From Betaproteobacteria bacterium (GTDB taxonomy: Bacteria > Pseudomonadota > Gammaproteobacteria > Burkholderiales > CAIKXV01), in NCBI GenBank assembly GCA_021298815.1, contig JAJTHE010000102.1, positions 1-35,700 of the forward strand: a stretch of 35,700 bases of DNA, written 5' to 3'. Below, one piece after another: positions 7,671-16,677 of the stretch. How positions within the stretch are numbered: position 1 is the stretch's first letter; the number at the start of each line of letters is the position of its first letter. A program made the translations under genes and the position numbers. The notes beneath the pieces are model-generated. The model was not told where the DNA came from. It ran no database searches and was given only the letters and a program-made list of their open reading frames with translations.

Positions 7671-8366
7671 TCACCGCTCGAACTGTTCGAGGCGTTCCGG
7701 TTCGGCATGCGCCGCCGCGATCCAGGCCTGCATCGGCGGCAGATCGACCACCGACTGCATGTAGCGTGCGATGCCGTCGGGCACCGGCGCCCGGTAGCTG
7801 CGCAGGCGCAGCACCACCGGGGCATACATCGCATCGGCGATCGAGAAGGCGCCGCACAGGAAGGGACCGCCCCCGCCATGGCGCGACCGCAGGCCCGACC
7901 AGAGCTGCAGCACGCGGTCGATGTCCGCCTGCGCCTCGGGCGACCAGCGATGGCCGTCCCGGTCGAGGCGGATGTTCATCGGCAGTTCGCGCCGCAGCGC
8001 CGCGAAGCCGGAATGCATTTCGTTCGACGCCGAGCGGGCCTCGGCGCGGGCCCTCCGGTCGGCCGGCCAGAGTCCCGCGGACGGGAAACGTTCGGCGAGG
8101 TATTCGCAGATCGCCAGCGAATCCCAGACCACCAGCTCCGCGTCGACCAGCACCGGCACCTTTCCGGCGGCCGAGTACTCGCGGATGCGCGCCGTGCTCC
8201 CGGGCTGGTAGAGCGGGATGCGCACCGTGTCGAAGGGCGTGCCGGTCATCGACAGCGCAAGCCACGGCCGCAGCGACCACGAGGAGTAGTTGCGGTTGCC
8301 GATCACCAGTAGCGGCACCGCGGGCGGTGGTGACCCGGACGATGGCCCGGACGACGGAACGGCCAT
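7671..8366 (-). CDS. Glutathione S-transferase family protein
   Basis: The product (231 residues) is a second GST, not closely similar to the one at 2447. After about 15 low-complexity residues the thioredoxin-like domain begins at [15 protein letters not shown], with a likely catalytic Ser in the SSWS segment. [10 protein letters not shown] (cis-Pro loop) and [15 protein letters not shown] (glutathione-binding segment) follow. The helical C-terminal domain includes [13 protein letters not shown]. The substrate cannot be predicted. ATG 8366 lies 13 nt after the preceding stop, with GAGG within reach. It sits between the NDUFA9-like gene and cca, an order I recall from Burkholderiales genomes. 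Confidence 0.88.
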   Translation of the reverse strand: MAVPSSGPSSGSPPPAVPLLVIGNRNYSSWSLRPWLALSMTGTPFDTVRIPLYQPGSTARIREYSAAGKVPVLVDAELVVWDSLAICEYLAERFPSAGLWPADRRARAEARSASNEMHSGFAALRRELPMNIRLDRDGHRWSPEAQADIDRVLQLWSGLRSRHGGGGPFLCGAFSIADAMYAPVVLRLRSYRAPVPDGIARYMQSVVDLPPMQAWIAAAHAEPERLEQFER

Positions 8367-8379
8367 CGCCGGCGCGGCC

Positions 8380-9336
8380 TCAGCGCCCCGCGCGGTAGCG
8401 GAATGCCTGGTAGCGCCCGCGCGGCGTGGCATTGCCCAGGTACTGGCGCGCGATCGGTTCCAGCGCCGAGGGCGCCCGCCCGAAAACCGCCGGCCAGGGC
8501 GCGGAGGACACGTTGTCGACCGTCATCGACAGGTAGTTGTCGTAGGTGATCAGCTTGACCGGCAGCGCGCCGAACACCCGCGCCTGCAGCCGCGACAGGC
8601 CGTCCGACAGGCCGAGCACCGGCCGCTCGTTGCCGGTGACCACGCCCACCAGCTTGACCAGTTCGCGCAGCGTGAACACGTCCGGACCGGCGAGGTCGTA
8701 GCACTGGCCGATGGTCTGCGGCAGGTCGAGCGAGGCGACGAACGCATCGGCGACATCCTCGACCCACACCGGCTGGAAGCGCGCATCCGGCGAGCCGAGC
8801 GGCACGAACGGCGAGAACGCCAGCAGCCGCGCGAACAGCGTAAGGAAGCTGTCGCCGTCACCGAAGATCACCGACGGCCGGAAGATCGTGGCCTGGAGGC
8901 CGGCTGCGGCCGCCGCTGCCACCCGCTGCTCGGCCTCGCCCTTGGTGCGCTGGTATTCGCTCGGTGCCGACGGCCCGGCGCCGAGCGCGCTCATGTGCAG
9001 GTAGCGGCGAACGCCATGCCGGGCGCAGGCCGCGATGCATTCCTCGGTGAGCGCGAGATGCGCGCGGCGGAAATCGCCGCTCCGGGCCTCGTGCAGGATG
9101 CCCACCAGGTTGACCACCGCGTCGCACCCTGCGACCAGCTCGGACAGCTGGGTCCGGTCGTTCACGTCGGCGCTGACCAGTTCGACGCTGGGCAGCACGA
9201 TCAGGTCGGTCTTGGCGCGTTCGCGGTTGCGCGTGGGGATGATCACCCGCACGCCGCGCGCGGCCAGGCGTTCGGCGATGTGCCGGCCCACGAATCCGCT
9301 GCCACCGACCAGGCAGACCCTGTCCAGATTGCTCAT
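8380..9336 (-). CDS. Complex I NDUFA9-family NAD(P)-binding protein (extended/atypical SDR)
   Basis: This 318-residue Rossmann-fold protein has the N-terminal nucleotide-binding motif VGGSGFVGRHIAERL. It also has ADVNDRTQL, VVNLVGILHE, the ATIFRPSVIFGDGDSFL segment and a C-terminal region ending PRGRYQAFRYRAGR. The pattern is that of bacterial relatives of the mitochondrial complex I subunit NDUFA9 and of atypical SDRs that lack a full YxxxK site. It may bind NAD(P)H structurally rather than catalyse oxidoreduction; its bacterial role is not well defined. It is third in the ilvA-slt-NDUFA9-GST-cca run, with a 28-nt gap before it and a 13-nt gap after. Confidence 0.9.
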   Translation of the reverse strand: MSNLDRVCLVGGSGFVGRHIAERLAARGVRVIIPTRNRERAKTDLIVLPSVELVSADVNDRTQLSELVAGCDAVVNLVGILHEARSGDFRRAHLALTEECIAACARHGVRRYLHMSALGAGPSAPSEYQRTKGEAEQRVAAAAAAGLQATIFRPSVIFGDGDSFLTLFARLLAFSPFVPLGSPDARFQPVWVEDVADAFVASLDLPQTIGQCYDLAGPDVFTLRELVKLVGVVTGNERPVLGLSDGLSRLQARVFGALPVKLITYDNYLSMTVDNVSSAPWPAVFGRAPSALEPIARQYLGNATPRGRYQAFRYRAGR

Positions 9337-9364
9337 TTCGATTCCCGACTCGGTTGGGTGTTGC

Positions 9365-11323
9365 TCAGTTGCGTCCCGGTATCGTGCCGATGCGCGCCCG
9401 CAGCGAGGTCACCTGGTGCCCGAACACCTGTGCATAGTAGGTCGCGTTCGACATCACGCGCTTCACGTAGTCGCGCGTCTCGCCGAACGGGATGCTCTCG
9501 GCGTAGATCGCCGCATCCAGGGGCTGCACCGTGCGCCAGGCACGCGCACGCCCCGGGCCCGCATTGTATGCCGCCGAGGCCAGCACCGGATGGTCGTCGA
9601 GGTCGTTGAGCACGGTGCGCAGGTAGGCCGTGCCCAGCCCGAGGTTGACCTGCACGTCGTTGACGATCGACGGACGGAAGTCGAGCATCCCGGTGCGCTT
9701 GGCCACCCAGGCCGCGGTGGCCGGCATCAGCTGCATCAGGCCGGAGGCGCCGGCATGGGAACGCACGTCGGGCAGGAAGCGGCTTTCCTGCCGGATCAGG
9801 CCCAGCACGAACGCCTCGTCGAGCTGCTGGCTCTTCACGTGCGGCTGCAGCTCATCGCGGAACGGCGCGAGGAAGCGCAGCGAGAAGTCGTGCAGTTCGC
9901 GCGTGCGCTCGGCGGTCGCGATCGCCCGGTCCCACAGCCGGTTGCGGCGCGACCATTCCGCCGCGGTGAGCAGCTGTTCGTCGGTCATCGTGCGGATCGC
10001 CCAGAACCACTCGCGGTTGCCGTCGAAACGCATCTGCAGCCGGTAGAAGGCCAGCGCGCGCTGCACGGCCGGATGCCTGCCGAACGCTTCCATTTCTTCG
10101 CGTGCCGGCTTGAACGCCGGCGGCGCCGGCGGGCCTGCGACCGGACCGAGGTCGTCGAGCGCGAGCTGGCCGTAGAAGTTGAACTCGCGCGAAAGCGCGG
10201 CGAGGATCGGCAACGCCTCTTCGTTGCGCTTGATCTCGCGCAGCGCGCGCGCGCGCCAGTATCGCCAGGCAGCATCCTGCTGCTCGCGCGCGCTCATCTG
10301 GCCGATTGCGGCAAGCACCTCCGGCCACGCCTCTGCGCGCAGCGCGGCGCGCACGCGCCAGCCGAGCATCTCGTCGTTGAGCTGCACGCCGTTGGACATG
10401 CGGAACCAGCGCAGCGCGTCGGGATCGAGCCGGCGCGCGCCCAGCCAGGCGATCGCGCCCCAGGTATAGGCGCGCTCGGCCTCGCTGAACTGCTCGTCGA
10501 TGCGGCCCCAGGCCTGCGCGGCGTTCTGCGGCGAGGTGCGCGCCAGCCGGTGCGCGGCGAACATCACCACCTCGCGCTGGGCGCGGGTGCGCAGCTCGTT
10601 CCTGCGGTCGAGCACCGCCTGCGGATTGTTCAGCGCGAAGTCGATCGCCTTGCCATCGGGCTGCTGCCCGGCCGGCAGGAACGCGGCGACGCGGCGCACG
10701 GTGCCGACCTGCCCCGCCTCCAGCGTAAGGCGGATGCGCGCCCAGATGTCGTCCGCACGCAGGGACCCCGACGCGATCAGGTCCTGGAACAGGGGGGTAC
10801 AGCTCTCGGGAAGGTCGCGGCCGGTGAACCAGATCGGCCGCGCCTCGGCCAGTGCGGCGGCATCGCCGGTGGTACGCCGATGCGTCAGCGCATGGCAGTC
10901 GATCTCGGTATCGCTGTTGACCAGCCGCGGATGCTCGGCGGCGAACAGGTCCCACTGGCCGCGCCGCCCGAGCAGCTTGAGCCAGTCGGCGCGCAGCTGG
11001 TCGCCGGCGCGCGTATCCGCCAGGCGGGCCAGCGCCGACTGCACCTCCGCCGTCTCGGCCGTCTCGAGGCGCAGCCGGAGCTGCCAGTACTGCACCCAGG
11101 GCTCGAGCGGATGGCCGCGCAGGCGCGCCGCGGCCTGGTCGAGCCGCGCCGCCTGGCCGAGCCGGAACGCCTCGCGCGCCGCCCGCACCTCGTCGTCCTG
11201 CTGCAGCACCTGGGCCGGCACCTGCGGCTGCGCCGCCGCAGGCGGTGCCAGCGCGGGGCTGAAGGTGAAGGTCAGGCCCGCGACGAGCGCAAGGGCAAAG
11301 GGGAAGATCGAGGACGTGTGCAC
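9365..11323 (-). CDS. slt: Soluble lytic murein transglycosylase, Slt70-like
   Basis: This 652-residue periplasmic enzyme cleaves the MurNAc-GlcNAc bond of peptidoglycan to form 1,6-anhydro ends. It starts with a Sec signal peptide (MHTSSIFPFALALVAG, cleavage near ALA-PPAAAQ). A long alpha-helical superhelical domain (about 40-480) matches Slt70 U and L domains. The C-terminal lysozyme-like domain has LIRQESRFLPDVRSHAGASG (catalytic Glu near 513), LMQLMPATA, and ASAAYNAGPGRARAW. The start codon is GTG at 11323. It is forced by the ilvA stop codon, which lies in the same frame 27 nt upstream. No clear ribosome-binding sequence is visible, so it probably depends on coupling to ilvA. Confidence 0.94.
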   Translation of the reverse strand: MHTSSIFPFALALVAGLTFTFSPALAPPAAAQPQVPAQVLQQDDEVRAAREAFRLGQAARLDQAAARLRGHPLEPWVQYWQLRLRLETAETAEVQSALARLADTRAGDQLRADWLKLLGRRGQWDLFAAEHPRLVNSDTEIDCHALTHRRTTGDAAALAEARPIWFTGRDLPESCTPLFQDLIASGSLRADDIWARIRLTLEAGQVGTVRRVAAFLPAGQQPDGKAIDFALNNPQAVLDRRNELRTRAQREVVMFAAHRLARTSPQNAAQAWGRIDEQFSEAERAYTWGAIAWLGARRLDPDALRWFRMSNGVQLNDEMLGWRVRAALRAEAWPEVLAAIGQMSAREQQDAAWRYWRARALREIKRNEEALPILAALSREFNFYGQLALDDLGPVAGPPAPPAFKPAREEMEAFGRHPAVQRALAFYRLQMRFDGNREWFWAIRTMTDEQLLTAAEWSRRNRLWDRAIATAERTRELHDFSLRFLAPFRDELQPHVKSQQLDEAFVLGLIRQESRFLPDVRSHAGASGLMQLMPATAAWVAKRTGMLDFRPSIVNDVQVNLGLGTAYLRTVLNDLDDHPVLASAAYNAGPGRARAWRTVQPLDAAIYAESIPFGETRDYVKRVMSNATYYAQVFGHQVTSLRARIGTIPGRN

Positions 11324-11350
11324 ACGAAGATTGTACCCGTGCGCACGCCG

Positions 11351-12865
11351 TCAGCGCCCCAGGAACAGCCGGTAGGCGGGGTTGTCCGACTCGTCCTGGT
11401 ACCGGTAGCCGAGTTCGGCCAGGAACCGGCGGAACCGCGCGCCATCCTTCGCCGGCACCTGCATGCCGACCAGCACTCTGCCGTAGTCGGCGCCGTGGTT
11501 GCGGTAGTGGAACAGGCTGATGTTCCAGCCGCCGCTCATCGCCTCGAGGAAACGCATCAGCGCCCCGGGGCGTTCCGGGAACTCGAAGCGGTACACGATC
11601 TCGTCGTCGACCGACGGCGCGCGCCCGCCGACCAGGTGGCGCACATGCAGCTTCGCCATCTCGTTGTCGGTGAGGTCCTGCGCGGCGAGCCCGGCCTTCC
11701 TCAGTGTCTTCACCAGTTCCTCGGTCTCGCGCCGGCTCTTCACCTCGATGCCCACGAACACCTGCGCCTGCCCCGCATCGGCATAGCGGTAGTTGAACTC
11801 GGTCACGTTGCGCGGGCCGAGCAGCGAGCAGAACGCCTTGAAGCTGCCTGGGCGCTCGGGGATGGTGACCGCCAGGATGGCCTCGCGCGATTCGCCGATC
11901 TCCGCCCGCTCGGCGACGAACCGCAGGCGATCGAAATTCATGTTCGCCCCGCAGGCGATCGCCACCAGCGTCTTGCCGCGTACCTTCTCGCGTTTCGTCC
12001 AGGCCTTCAGGCCGGCGATCGCCAGCGCGCCGGCCGGCTCGAGGATCGACCGCGTGTCCTCGAACACGTCCTTGATCGCGGCGCAGATCTGGTCGGTGTC
12101 CACGCGCACGATCTCGTCGACCAGGGTGCGGCACAGCCGGAACGTCTCTTCGCCGACCTGCTTCACTGCGACCCCGTCGGCGAACAGCCCGACCTGGGCA
12201 AGCTTCACCCGGTGCCCGGCCTGCAGCGACTGGTACATCGCGTCGGAGTCGACCGGTTCCACCCCGATCAGCCGGATCTCCGGCCGCAGGCGCTTCACGT
12301 AGGCGCCGATCCCGGAGATCAGCCCGCCGCCGCCGATCGCGACGAAGATCGCATCGATCGGGCCGGGATGGTCGCGCAGGATCTCCATGCCGATCGTGCC
12401 CTGGCCGGCGATCACGTCCGGGTCGTCGTAGGGATGGACGAAGGTGAGCCGGTGGCGCTTCATCAGCACGAGCGCATGGGCATAGGCCTCGTCGTAGGTA
12501 TCGCCGGCCAGCACCACCTCGGCGCCGCGCCCGGCCACCGCCTGCACCTTGATCTGCGGCGTGGTCACCGGCATCACGATCATCGCCCGGCAGCCGAGCT
12601 TCTGCGCCGACAGCGCCACCCCCTGGGCATGGTTCCCTGCCGAGGCCGCGATCACCCCGCGCCGCAGCGCCGCCGGCGGCAGGTTGGCCATCTTGTTGTA
12701 GGCGCCGCGCAGCTTGAAGGAGAACACCGGCTGCATGTCCTCGCGCTTGAGCAGCACCGAGCTGCCCACGCGCGCCGACAGCGAGGGTGCCAGGTCGAGG
12801 GGCGTCTCGATCGCCACGTCGTAGACACGGGCCTTGAGGATGCGTTCCAGGTATTCCGTGGGCAT
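11351..12865 (-). CDS. ilvA: Threonine ammonia-lyase, biosynthetic
   Basis: This PLP enzyme deaminates threonine to 2-oxobutanoate, the first committed step of isoleucine synthesis. The 504-residue length and layout fit the long allosteric form: a catalytic domain with PLP Lys51 in [21 protein letters not shown], and the phosphate-binding GGGGLISG; then two ACT-like regulatory repeats (about 325-400 and 415-504), which in known enzymes bind isoleucine and valine. The start ATG at 12865 has AGGA a few nt upstream. It is the first gene of the five-gene minus-strand run and diverges from rpiA across only 38 bp. Confidence 0.96.
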   Translation of the reverse strand: MPTEYLERILKARVYDVAIETPLDLAPSLSARVGSSVLLKREDMQPVFSFKLRGAYNKMANLPPAALRRGVIAASAGNHAQGVALSAQKLGCRAMIVMPVTTPQIKVQAVAGRGAEVVLAGDTYDEAYAHALVLMKRHRLTFVHPYDDPDVIAGQGTIGMEILRDHPGPIDAIFVAIGGGGLISGIGAYVKRLRPEIRLIGVEPVDSDAMYQSLQAGHRVKLAQVGLFADGVAVKQVGEETFRLCRTLVDEIVRVDTDQICAAIKDVFEDTRSILEPAGALAIAGLKAWTKREKVRGKTLVAIACGANMNFDRLRFVAERAEIGESREAILAVTIPERPGSFKAFCSLLGPRNVTEFNYRYADAGQAQVFVGIEVKSRRETEELVKTLRKAGLAAQDLTDNEMAKLHVRHLVGGRAPSVDDEIVYRFEFPERPGALMRFLEAMSGGWNISLFHYRNHGADYGRVLVGMQVPAKDGARFRRFLAELGYRYQDESDNPAYRLFLGR

Positions 12866-12868
12866 GGG

Positions 12869-12903
12869 TTCCTGCGCGGGAGAATGGATGCAATAATCAT
12901 CTC
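12869..12903 (+). promoter_or_regulatory. Candidate rpiA promoter giving a leaderless transcript
   Basis: AATAAT (12892-12897) matches the sigma70 -10 consensus at 5 of 6 positions. A weak -35 (TTCCTG, 12869-12874) stands 17 bp upstream. The predicted transcription start falls at about 12903-12904, on the rpiA ATG. No Shine-Dalgarno precedes rpiA, which fits a leaderless mRNA. The same 38 bp must also hold the ilvA promoter. Confidence 0.35.
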
Positions 12904-13566
12904 ATGGTCACGCAGGACGAACTCAAGCGCATCGCGGCGAAGGCTGCGATGGCACACGTACCGGAAGATGCCGTGATCGGCGTCGGCACCGGCTCGACCG
13001 TCGACTTCTTCATCGCCGAGCTGGCCGCGATGAAGGGCCGGATCGAGGGTGCGGTCTCCAGCTCCGAGGCGAGCAGCGCGAAGCTGAAGGCCGTCGGCAT
13101 CCGGGTCATCGACCTCAACAGCGTCGACGACATCGCGGTCTACATCGACGGCGCCGACGAGATCGACGAGCACCTGCGGATGATCAAGGGTGGCGGCGGC
13201 GCCCTCACCCGCGAGAAGATCGTCGCCGCCGTGGCGCGCCGGTTCGTCTGCATCGTCGACGAGAAGAAGCTGGTCGGCACGCTGGGCCGGTTCCCGCTGC
13301 CGATCGAGGTACTGCCGATGGCACGCAGCCATGTCGGCAGGCAGGTCGCCCGGCTCGGCGGCCAGCCGTCGCTGCGCACCGGCTTCACCACCGACAACGG
13401 CAACCTGATCCTCGACGTGCCCGGCCTGAAGATGCATGACCCCGTGGCGCTCGAGTCCGAACTGAACCAGATCGCCGGCGTGGTCTGCAACGGGCTGTTC
13501 GCCCGCCGCCCGGCCGACGTGGCGCTGGTGGCCTCGAGCGCCGGCGTGCGCACGCTGTCCCGCTGA
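12904..13566 (+). CDS. rpiA: Ribose-5-phosphate isomerase A
   Basis: RpiA interconverts ribose 5-phosphate and ribulose 5-phosphate in the pentose phosphate pathway. The 220-residue length and motifs match E. coli RpiA closely: [12 protein letters not shown] (phosphate-binding loop, about 26-37), [18 protein letters not shown] with catalytic-site Asp82 and Asp85, [12 protein letters not shown] with Lys95 and Glu104 (one residue offset from E. coli), and [13 protein letters not shown] 12904 is the only good start, because nearby upstream ATGs are out of frame. There is no recognisable ribosome-binding sequence before it, consistent with leaderless translation. It is transcribed divergently from ilvA. 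Confidence 0.96.
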   Translation: MVTQDELKRIAAKAAMAHVPEDAVIGVGTGSTVDFFIAELAAMKGRIEGAVSSSEASSAKLKAVGIRVIDLNSVDDIAVYIDGADEIDEHLRMIKGGGGALTREKIVAAVARRFVCIVDEKKLVGTLGRFPLPIEVLPMARSHVGRQVARLGGQPSLRTGFTTDNGNLILDVPGLKMHDPVALESELNQIAGVVCNGLFARRPADVALVASSAGVRTLSR

Positions 13567-13660
13567 CCGTGCCATCCTGCACGCACGCCGCCGCCATGTT
13601 CGTGTCACATTTCCGGGATAACCTGAACGGTCATCCTACATTCGACGGCGGAATACCGAC

Positions 13661-14362
13661 ATGAGCCAGCACATCGCCAAGCAGTTCGATGCGGAACTCG
13701 AAGCCGTGCGCGCCCGCGTACTGCAGATGGGTGGCATCGTCGAGCAGCAGATCACCAGCGCGATCGAGGTGCTGTCCACCGGCAACATCGAGCAGTGCGA
13801 CCGGATCATCGAGGCCGACCACCGGGTCAACGCGCTCGAGATCGAGATCGACGAGCAGTGCAGCCACATCATCGCGCGGCGACAGCCGACCGCGATCGAC
13901 CTGCGCATGATCCTGACGGTGATCAAGACCATCACCGACCTCGAGCGGATCGGCGACGAGGCGTCGAAGATCGCGCGCATGGCGAAGAACCTGCACGAGC
14001 GCGACTCGCTGCAGATCCCGCGCTACCGGGACATCAAGAAGATGTCCGAGATAGCGGTCGACATGCTGCGCCAGTCGCTCGACGCGTTCGCCCGCCTCGA
14101 CATCGGCGTGCCGGCCAAGGTGGTTCGCCTGGACGAGCAGGTCGACGACGAATTCAAGACCATCGTGCGCAAGCTGATCACGTTCATGATGGAGGATCCG
14201 CGCACCATCTCCTCGTCGCTCGAGATCCTCTGGGTGGCCAAGGCGATCGAACGCATCGGCGACCATGCGAAGAACATGTCGGAGTACGTCGTGTACCTGA
14301 TCAAGGGCAAGGACGTCCGGCACGTGAGCGCCGAGCAGCTCGAACGCGAAGTGGAGCAATGA
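13661..14362 (+). CDS. phoU: Phosphate signalling complex protein PhoU
   Basis: This 233-residue cytoplasmic helical-bundle protein links the PstSCAB phosphate transporter to the PhoR/PhoB system and dampens the Pho response when phosphate is ample. Two PhoU repeats are visible, each with the metal-binding helix signature: TDLERIGDEASKIARMA (about 92-108) and AIERIGDHAKNMSEYV (about 194-209). The length is standard. GCGGAA lies about 8 nt before the ATG. Here it is followed by ppx and preceded by rpiA; no pst, phoB or phoR gene is in the window, so the rest of the Pho system must lie elsewhere. I looked for a Pho box in the 94-bp upstream gap and found only one weak half-site. Confidence 0.95.
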   Translation: MSQHIAKQFDAELEAVRARVLQMGGIVEQQITSAIEVLSTGNIEQCDRIIEADHRVNALEIEIDEQCSHIIARRQPTAIDLRMILTVIKTITDLERIGDEASKIARMAKNLHERDSLQIPRYRDIKKMSEIAVDMLRQSLDAFARLDIGVPAKVVRLDEQVDDEFKTIVRKLITFMMEDPRTISSSLEILWVAKAIERIGDHAKNMSEYVVYLIKGKDVRHVSAEQLEREVEQ

Positions 14363-14390
14363 CCGGCGGCCGGCTCCGGCGGCCGCCGGT
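14362..14390 (+). repeat. GC-rich inverted repeat between phoU and ppx
   Basis: ACCGGCGGCC (14362-14371) and GGCCGCCGGT (14381-14390) form a perfect 10-bp stem around a 9-nt loop. The left arm starts at the last base of the phoU stop codon. In a co-transcript it could stabilise the phoU 3' end or reduce read-through to ppx. There is no U-tract. Confidence 0.45.
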
Positions 14391-14411
14391 GCCCGGAGGC
14401 ACGGGCCCGCG

Positions 14412-15926
14412 ATGACGCAGCTGTCCACCCTGGCGGCCGTCGACCTCGGCTCCAACAGCTTCCACCTGCAGGTCGCGCGCGTCGTCGGTGAACAGGTCTA
14501 CCCGCTGGATTCCCTGCGCGAGCCGGTGCGCATCGGCGCCGGGCTGGGCGCCGACAAGCGGCTCGACGAGGCGGCGCAGCAGCGCGGCCTGAATGCACTG
14601 CGCCAGTTCGGCGAGCGCCTGCGCGGCATGCCGGTCGAAGCCGTGCGCGCGGTGGGCACCAACACGCTGCGCGTGGCGAAGAACGCGAAGGAGTTCCTGG
14701 CCAAGGCCGAGGCCGCGCTCGGCTTCCCGATCGAGGTCGTCGCCGGCCGCGAGGAAGCCCGGCTGATCTACCTCGGCGTCGCCCATGGCCTGCCGCCGTC
14801 GCCCGAGCCGAGGCTGGTGGTGGACATCGGCGGCGGATCGACCGAATGCATCATCGGCTCCGGGCTCCAGCCGAGGAAGCTCGAGAGCCTGTACATGGGC
14901 TGCGTCAGCTTCTCGATGCGCCATTTCGGCGACGGCCGGCTGAGCAAGTCGAACTTCCGCGCCGCCGAGACGGCGGCCGGCACCGAGCTCGAAACCATCC
15001 GCAGGGCGTTCCGGCATGGCGAGTGGACGCATGCGATCGGCTCCTCCGGCACCGCGCGCGCGCTCGGCGACCTGCTCGAGTTCAACGGCTACACCGACAA
15101 CGGCATCACGCTGGACGGCCTGCAGCGGCTGAAGGCGCAGATGATCCGCATCGGCGCGCTCGACCGGCTCGACGCGCTGGCGCTGGCCGGCCTGCGTGCC
15201 GACCGCGTGCCGGTGCTGCCCGGTGGCCTGTCGATCATGATCGCCGTGTTCGAGGCGCTGGAAGTGCCGCACATGGCGCTGGCCACCGGCGCGATGCGCC
15301 AGGGCATCCTCTACGACATGCTCGGCCGCTTCCACCACCACGACATGCGCGACCTCACCGTCGAGCAGTTCATGCATCGCTACCACGTCGACGCGGCACA
15401 GGCGCGGCGGGTCGGCGCCCTCGCCCATGCGCTGCTGCAGGACCTGCTGGCCGGCGAGCCGTCCGGCGCGGCGAACGCGGGGCAATTGCTCGACTGGGCC
15501 GCGCGCCTGCACGAGATCGGCATCACCGTCGCCCATTCCGGATACCACAAGCACACCGCCTACATCATCCGCAACGCGGACATGCCCGGTTTCTCGCGCA
15601 GCGAGCAGGCGCGGCTGGCGACGCTGGCGCTGGCCCACCGCGGGTCGCTGGACAAGATGCAAGGCATGCTGGAAGCGCCGGCGGACATCGCCTCGACGAT
15701 GGCCCTGCGCCTGGCCGCGATGTTCTACCGGTCGCGCACCGACATCGAGCTGCCGACGATCGAGGCGCGCGCGGTGCGCGGCGAGTACCGGCTCAAGCTC
15801 GAGCCGCACTGGCTCGCCGACAACCCGCTGACCGCGGCGCTGCTGCGCGAAGAGATCGCGCAGTGGCGCAAGGTGGGCATCACGCTCGACGTGCGCCCGA
15901 TGCAGGAACTGCTCGAAGTGGCCTGA
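14412..15926 (+). CDS. ppx: Exopolyphosphatase (Ppx/GppA family)
   Basis: Ppx releases phosphate from the ends of inorganic polyphosphate. The 504-residue protein belongs to the actin-like ASKHA fold: phosphate-1 motif AAVDLGSNSFHLQVARV at the N-terminus, VGTNTLRVAKN, REEARLIYLGV, phosphate-2 motif VVDIGGGSTECII (about 137-149), and IGSSGTARAL. The C-terminal half has the helical HD-like domain (for example LDWAARLHEIGITVAHSGYHKHTAYI) found in full-length Ppx. GppA (guanosine pentaphosphate phosphatase) is a close relative, but length and proximity to phoU favour Ppx. The gap from phoU is 49 nt with a GC-rich hairpin. GGAGG lies 12 nt before the ATG, a rather long spacing. Confidence 0.93.
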   Translation: MTQLSTLAAVDLGSNSFHLQVARVVGEQVYPLDSLREPVRIGAGLGADKRLDEAAQQRGLNALRQFGERLRGMPVEAVRAVGTNTLRVAKNAKEFLAKAEAALGFPIEVVAGREEARLIYLGVAHGLPPSPEPRLVVDIGGGSTECIIGSGLQPRKLESLYMGCVSFSMRHFGDGRLSKSNFRAAETAAGTELETIRRAFRHGEWTHAIGSSGTARALGDLLEFNGYTDNGITLDGLQRLKAQMIRIGALDRLDALALAGLRADRVPVLPGGLSIMIAVFEALEVPHMALATGAMRQGILYDMLGRFHHHDMRDLTVEQFMHRYHVDAAQARRVGALAHALLQDLLAGEPSGAANAGQLLDWAARLHEIGITVAHSGYHKHTAYIIRNADMPGFSRSEQARLATLALAHRGSLDKMQGMLEAPADIASTMALRLAAMFYRSRTDIELPTIEARAVRGEYRLKLEPHWLADNPLTAALLREEIAQWRKVGITLDVRPMQELLEVA

Positions 15927-15937
15927 CGGGCCGCGGG

Positions 15938-16483
15938 CTACTTGTCGTGCTCGCCGTCGATCAGGATGAACGCGACCGCGCAGTCGTTGTCCGACCGGTT
16001 GCTCCAGGCGTGGTTGGTGCCGCGCTGGATGATGATGTCGCCCTGCCTGCACAGCACTTCCGAGTCGTCCAGCACAAGCCAGATCTCCCCTTCCAGCACC
16101 AGGCCGTAGTCGACCGTCTTCGTCTTGTGCATCAGCGGATGGCGCACGTTCTCGCTGTGCTGCGAGGCCTCGGCCGAGCCTACCGCGCCGAACGCCGCAC
16201 GCGCCTTCTCGCCGGTCAGGTTGTGGATGAAGGTCTTCTCGGGCGGGAAGCGCACCACGCGGAACACGTTGCCGCCGGCCGGCGGCTGCAGCGTCTTCAC
16301 CGACGCGGTCGCATCCGGCGCGTCGATGGCCATCGGCGAGCGGTCGCTGACCCAGAGCTCGGTCATGGTCAGGCCGCCGCGCAGCTCGACGGTGCGCACG
16401 TTGGGCGCGTCGCGATCCTCGACGACGACGGCGACGCCCTTGGCATCGTGTCCGGTGACGATACGGCGGATGGGTTTGTGCAA
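15938..16483 (-). CDS. Cupin-domain protein of unknown substrate
   Basis: This 181-residue protein has one C-terminal cupin_2 barrel: KTVDYGLVLEGEIWLVLDD, then LCRQGDIIIQRGTNHAWSNRSDN. The usual metal-binding His pair of motif 1 is reduced (an H occurs in the segment before KTKTVDYG), while motif 2 keeps the G-x-x-H-x-W His. It could be a small dioxygenase, isomerase or ligand-binding protein; I cannot say which. The start is TTG at 16483 (MHKPIRRIVTG when initiated with Met), supported by AGGAG 6 nt upstream. The residues encoded further upstream in the same frame are low-complexity and unlike a protein start. It is convergent with ppx (11-nt gap) and divergent from the photolyase gene. Confidence 0.8.
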   Translation of the reverse strand: MHKPIRRIVTGHDAKGVAVVVEDRDAPNVRTVELRGGLTMTELWVSDRSPMAIDAPDATASVKTLQPPAGGNVFRVVRFPPEKTFIHNLTGEKARAAFGAVGSAEASQHSENVRHPLMHKTKTVDYGLVLEGEIWLVLDDSEVLCRQGDIIIQRGTNHAWSNRSDNDCAVAFILIDGEHDK

Positions 16484-16677
16484 GGCAGGCTCCTGGGCAG
16501 GCGGTTGGACAGATGGAGAGGGTAGCGCGACTCGGTGCCGGCCGTGTACGACGGACAGGCCGGCCGGGACGGGGACGGCCGGGACGCGTTGCACCCCGCA
16601 CCCGGACAAGCCGCCGGCCGGGCCCGCGTCCGCCCGCCCCGCATAGACTCCGGGTCCCGCTTCGACTCACCCCGCAC

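Noticed and set aside
9035..12976. A 1,313-codon open frame on the plus strand opposite NDUFA9, slt and ilvA
   Set aside because: It is rich in Arg, His, Gln, Ala and Leu with no domain, and three well-supported genes occupy the other strand. Long antisense frames are expected at this G+C content.
13598..13650. Possible Pho box before phoU (GTGTCAC)
   Set aside because: Only one half-site resembles the consensus and the second repeat at the expected spacing does not match.
16540..16600. Possible light-regulator operator (GTGTAC near the photolyase promoter)
   Set aside because: A single short motif without a convincing inverted partner in G+C-rich sequence; not distinguishable from chance.
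16484..16677. LexA-type SOS box before the photolyase gene
   Set aside because: No CTGT-N8-ACAG-like palindrome is present.
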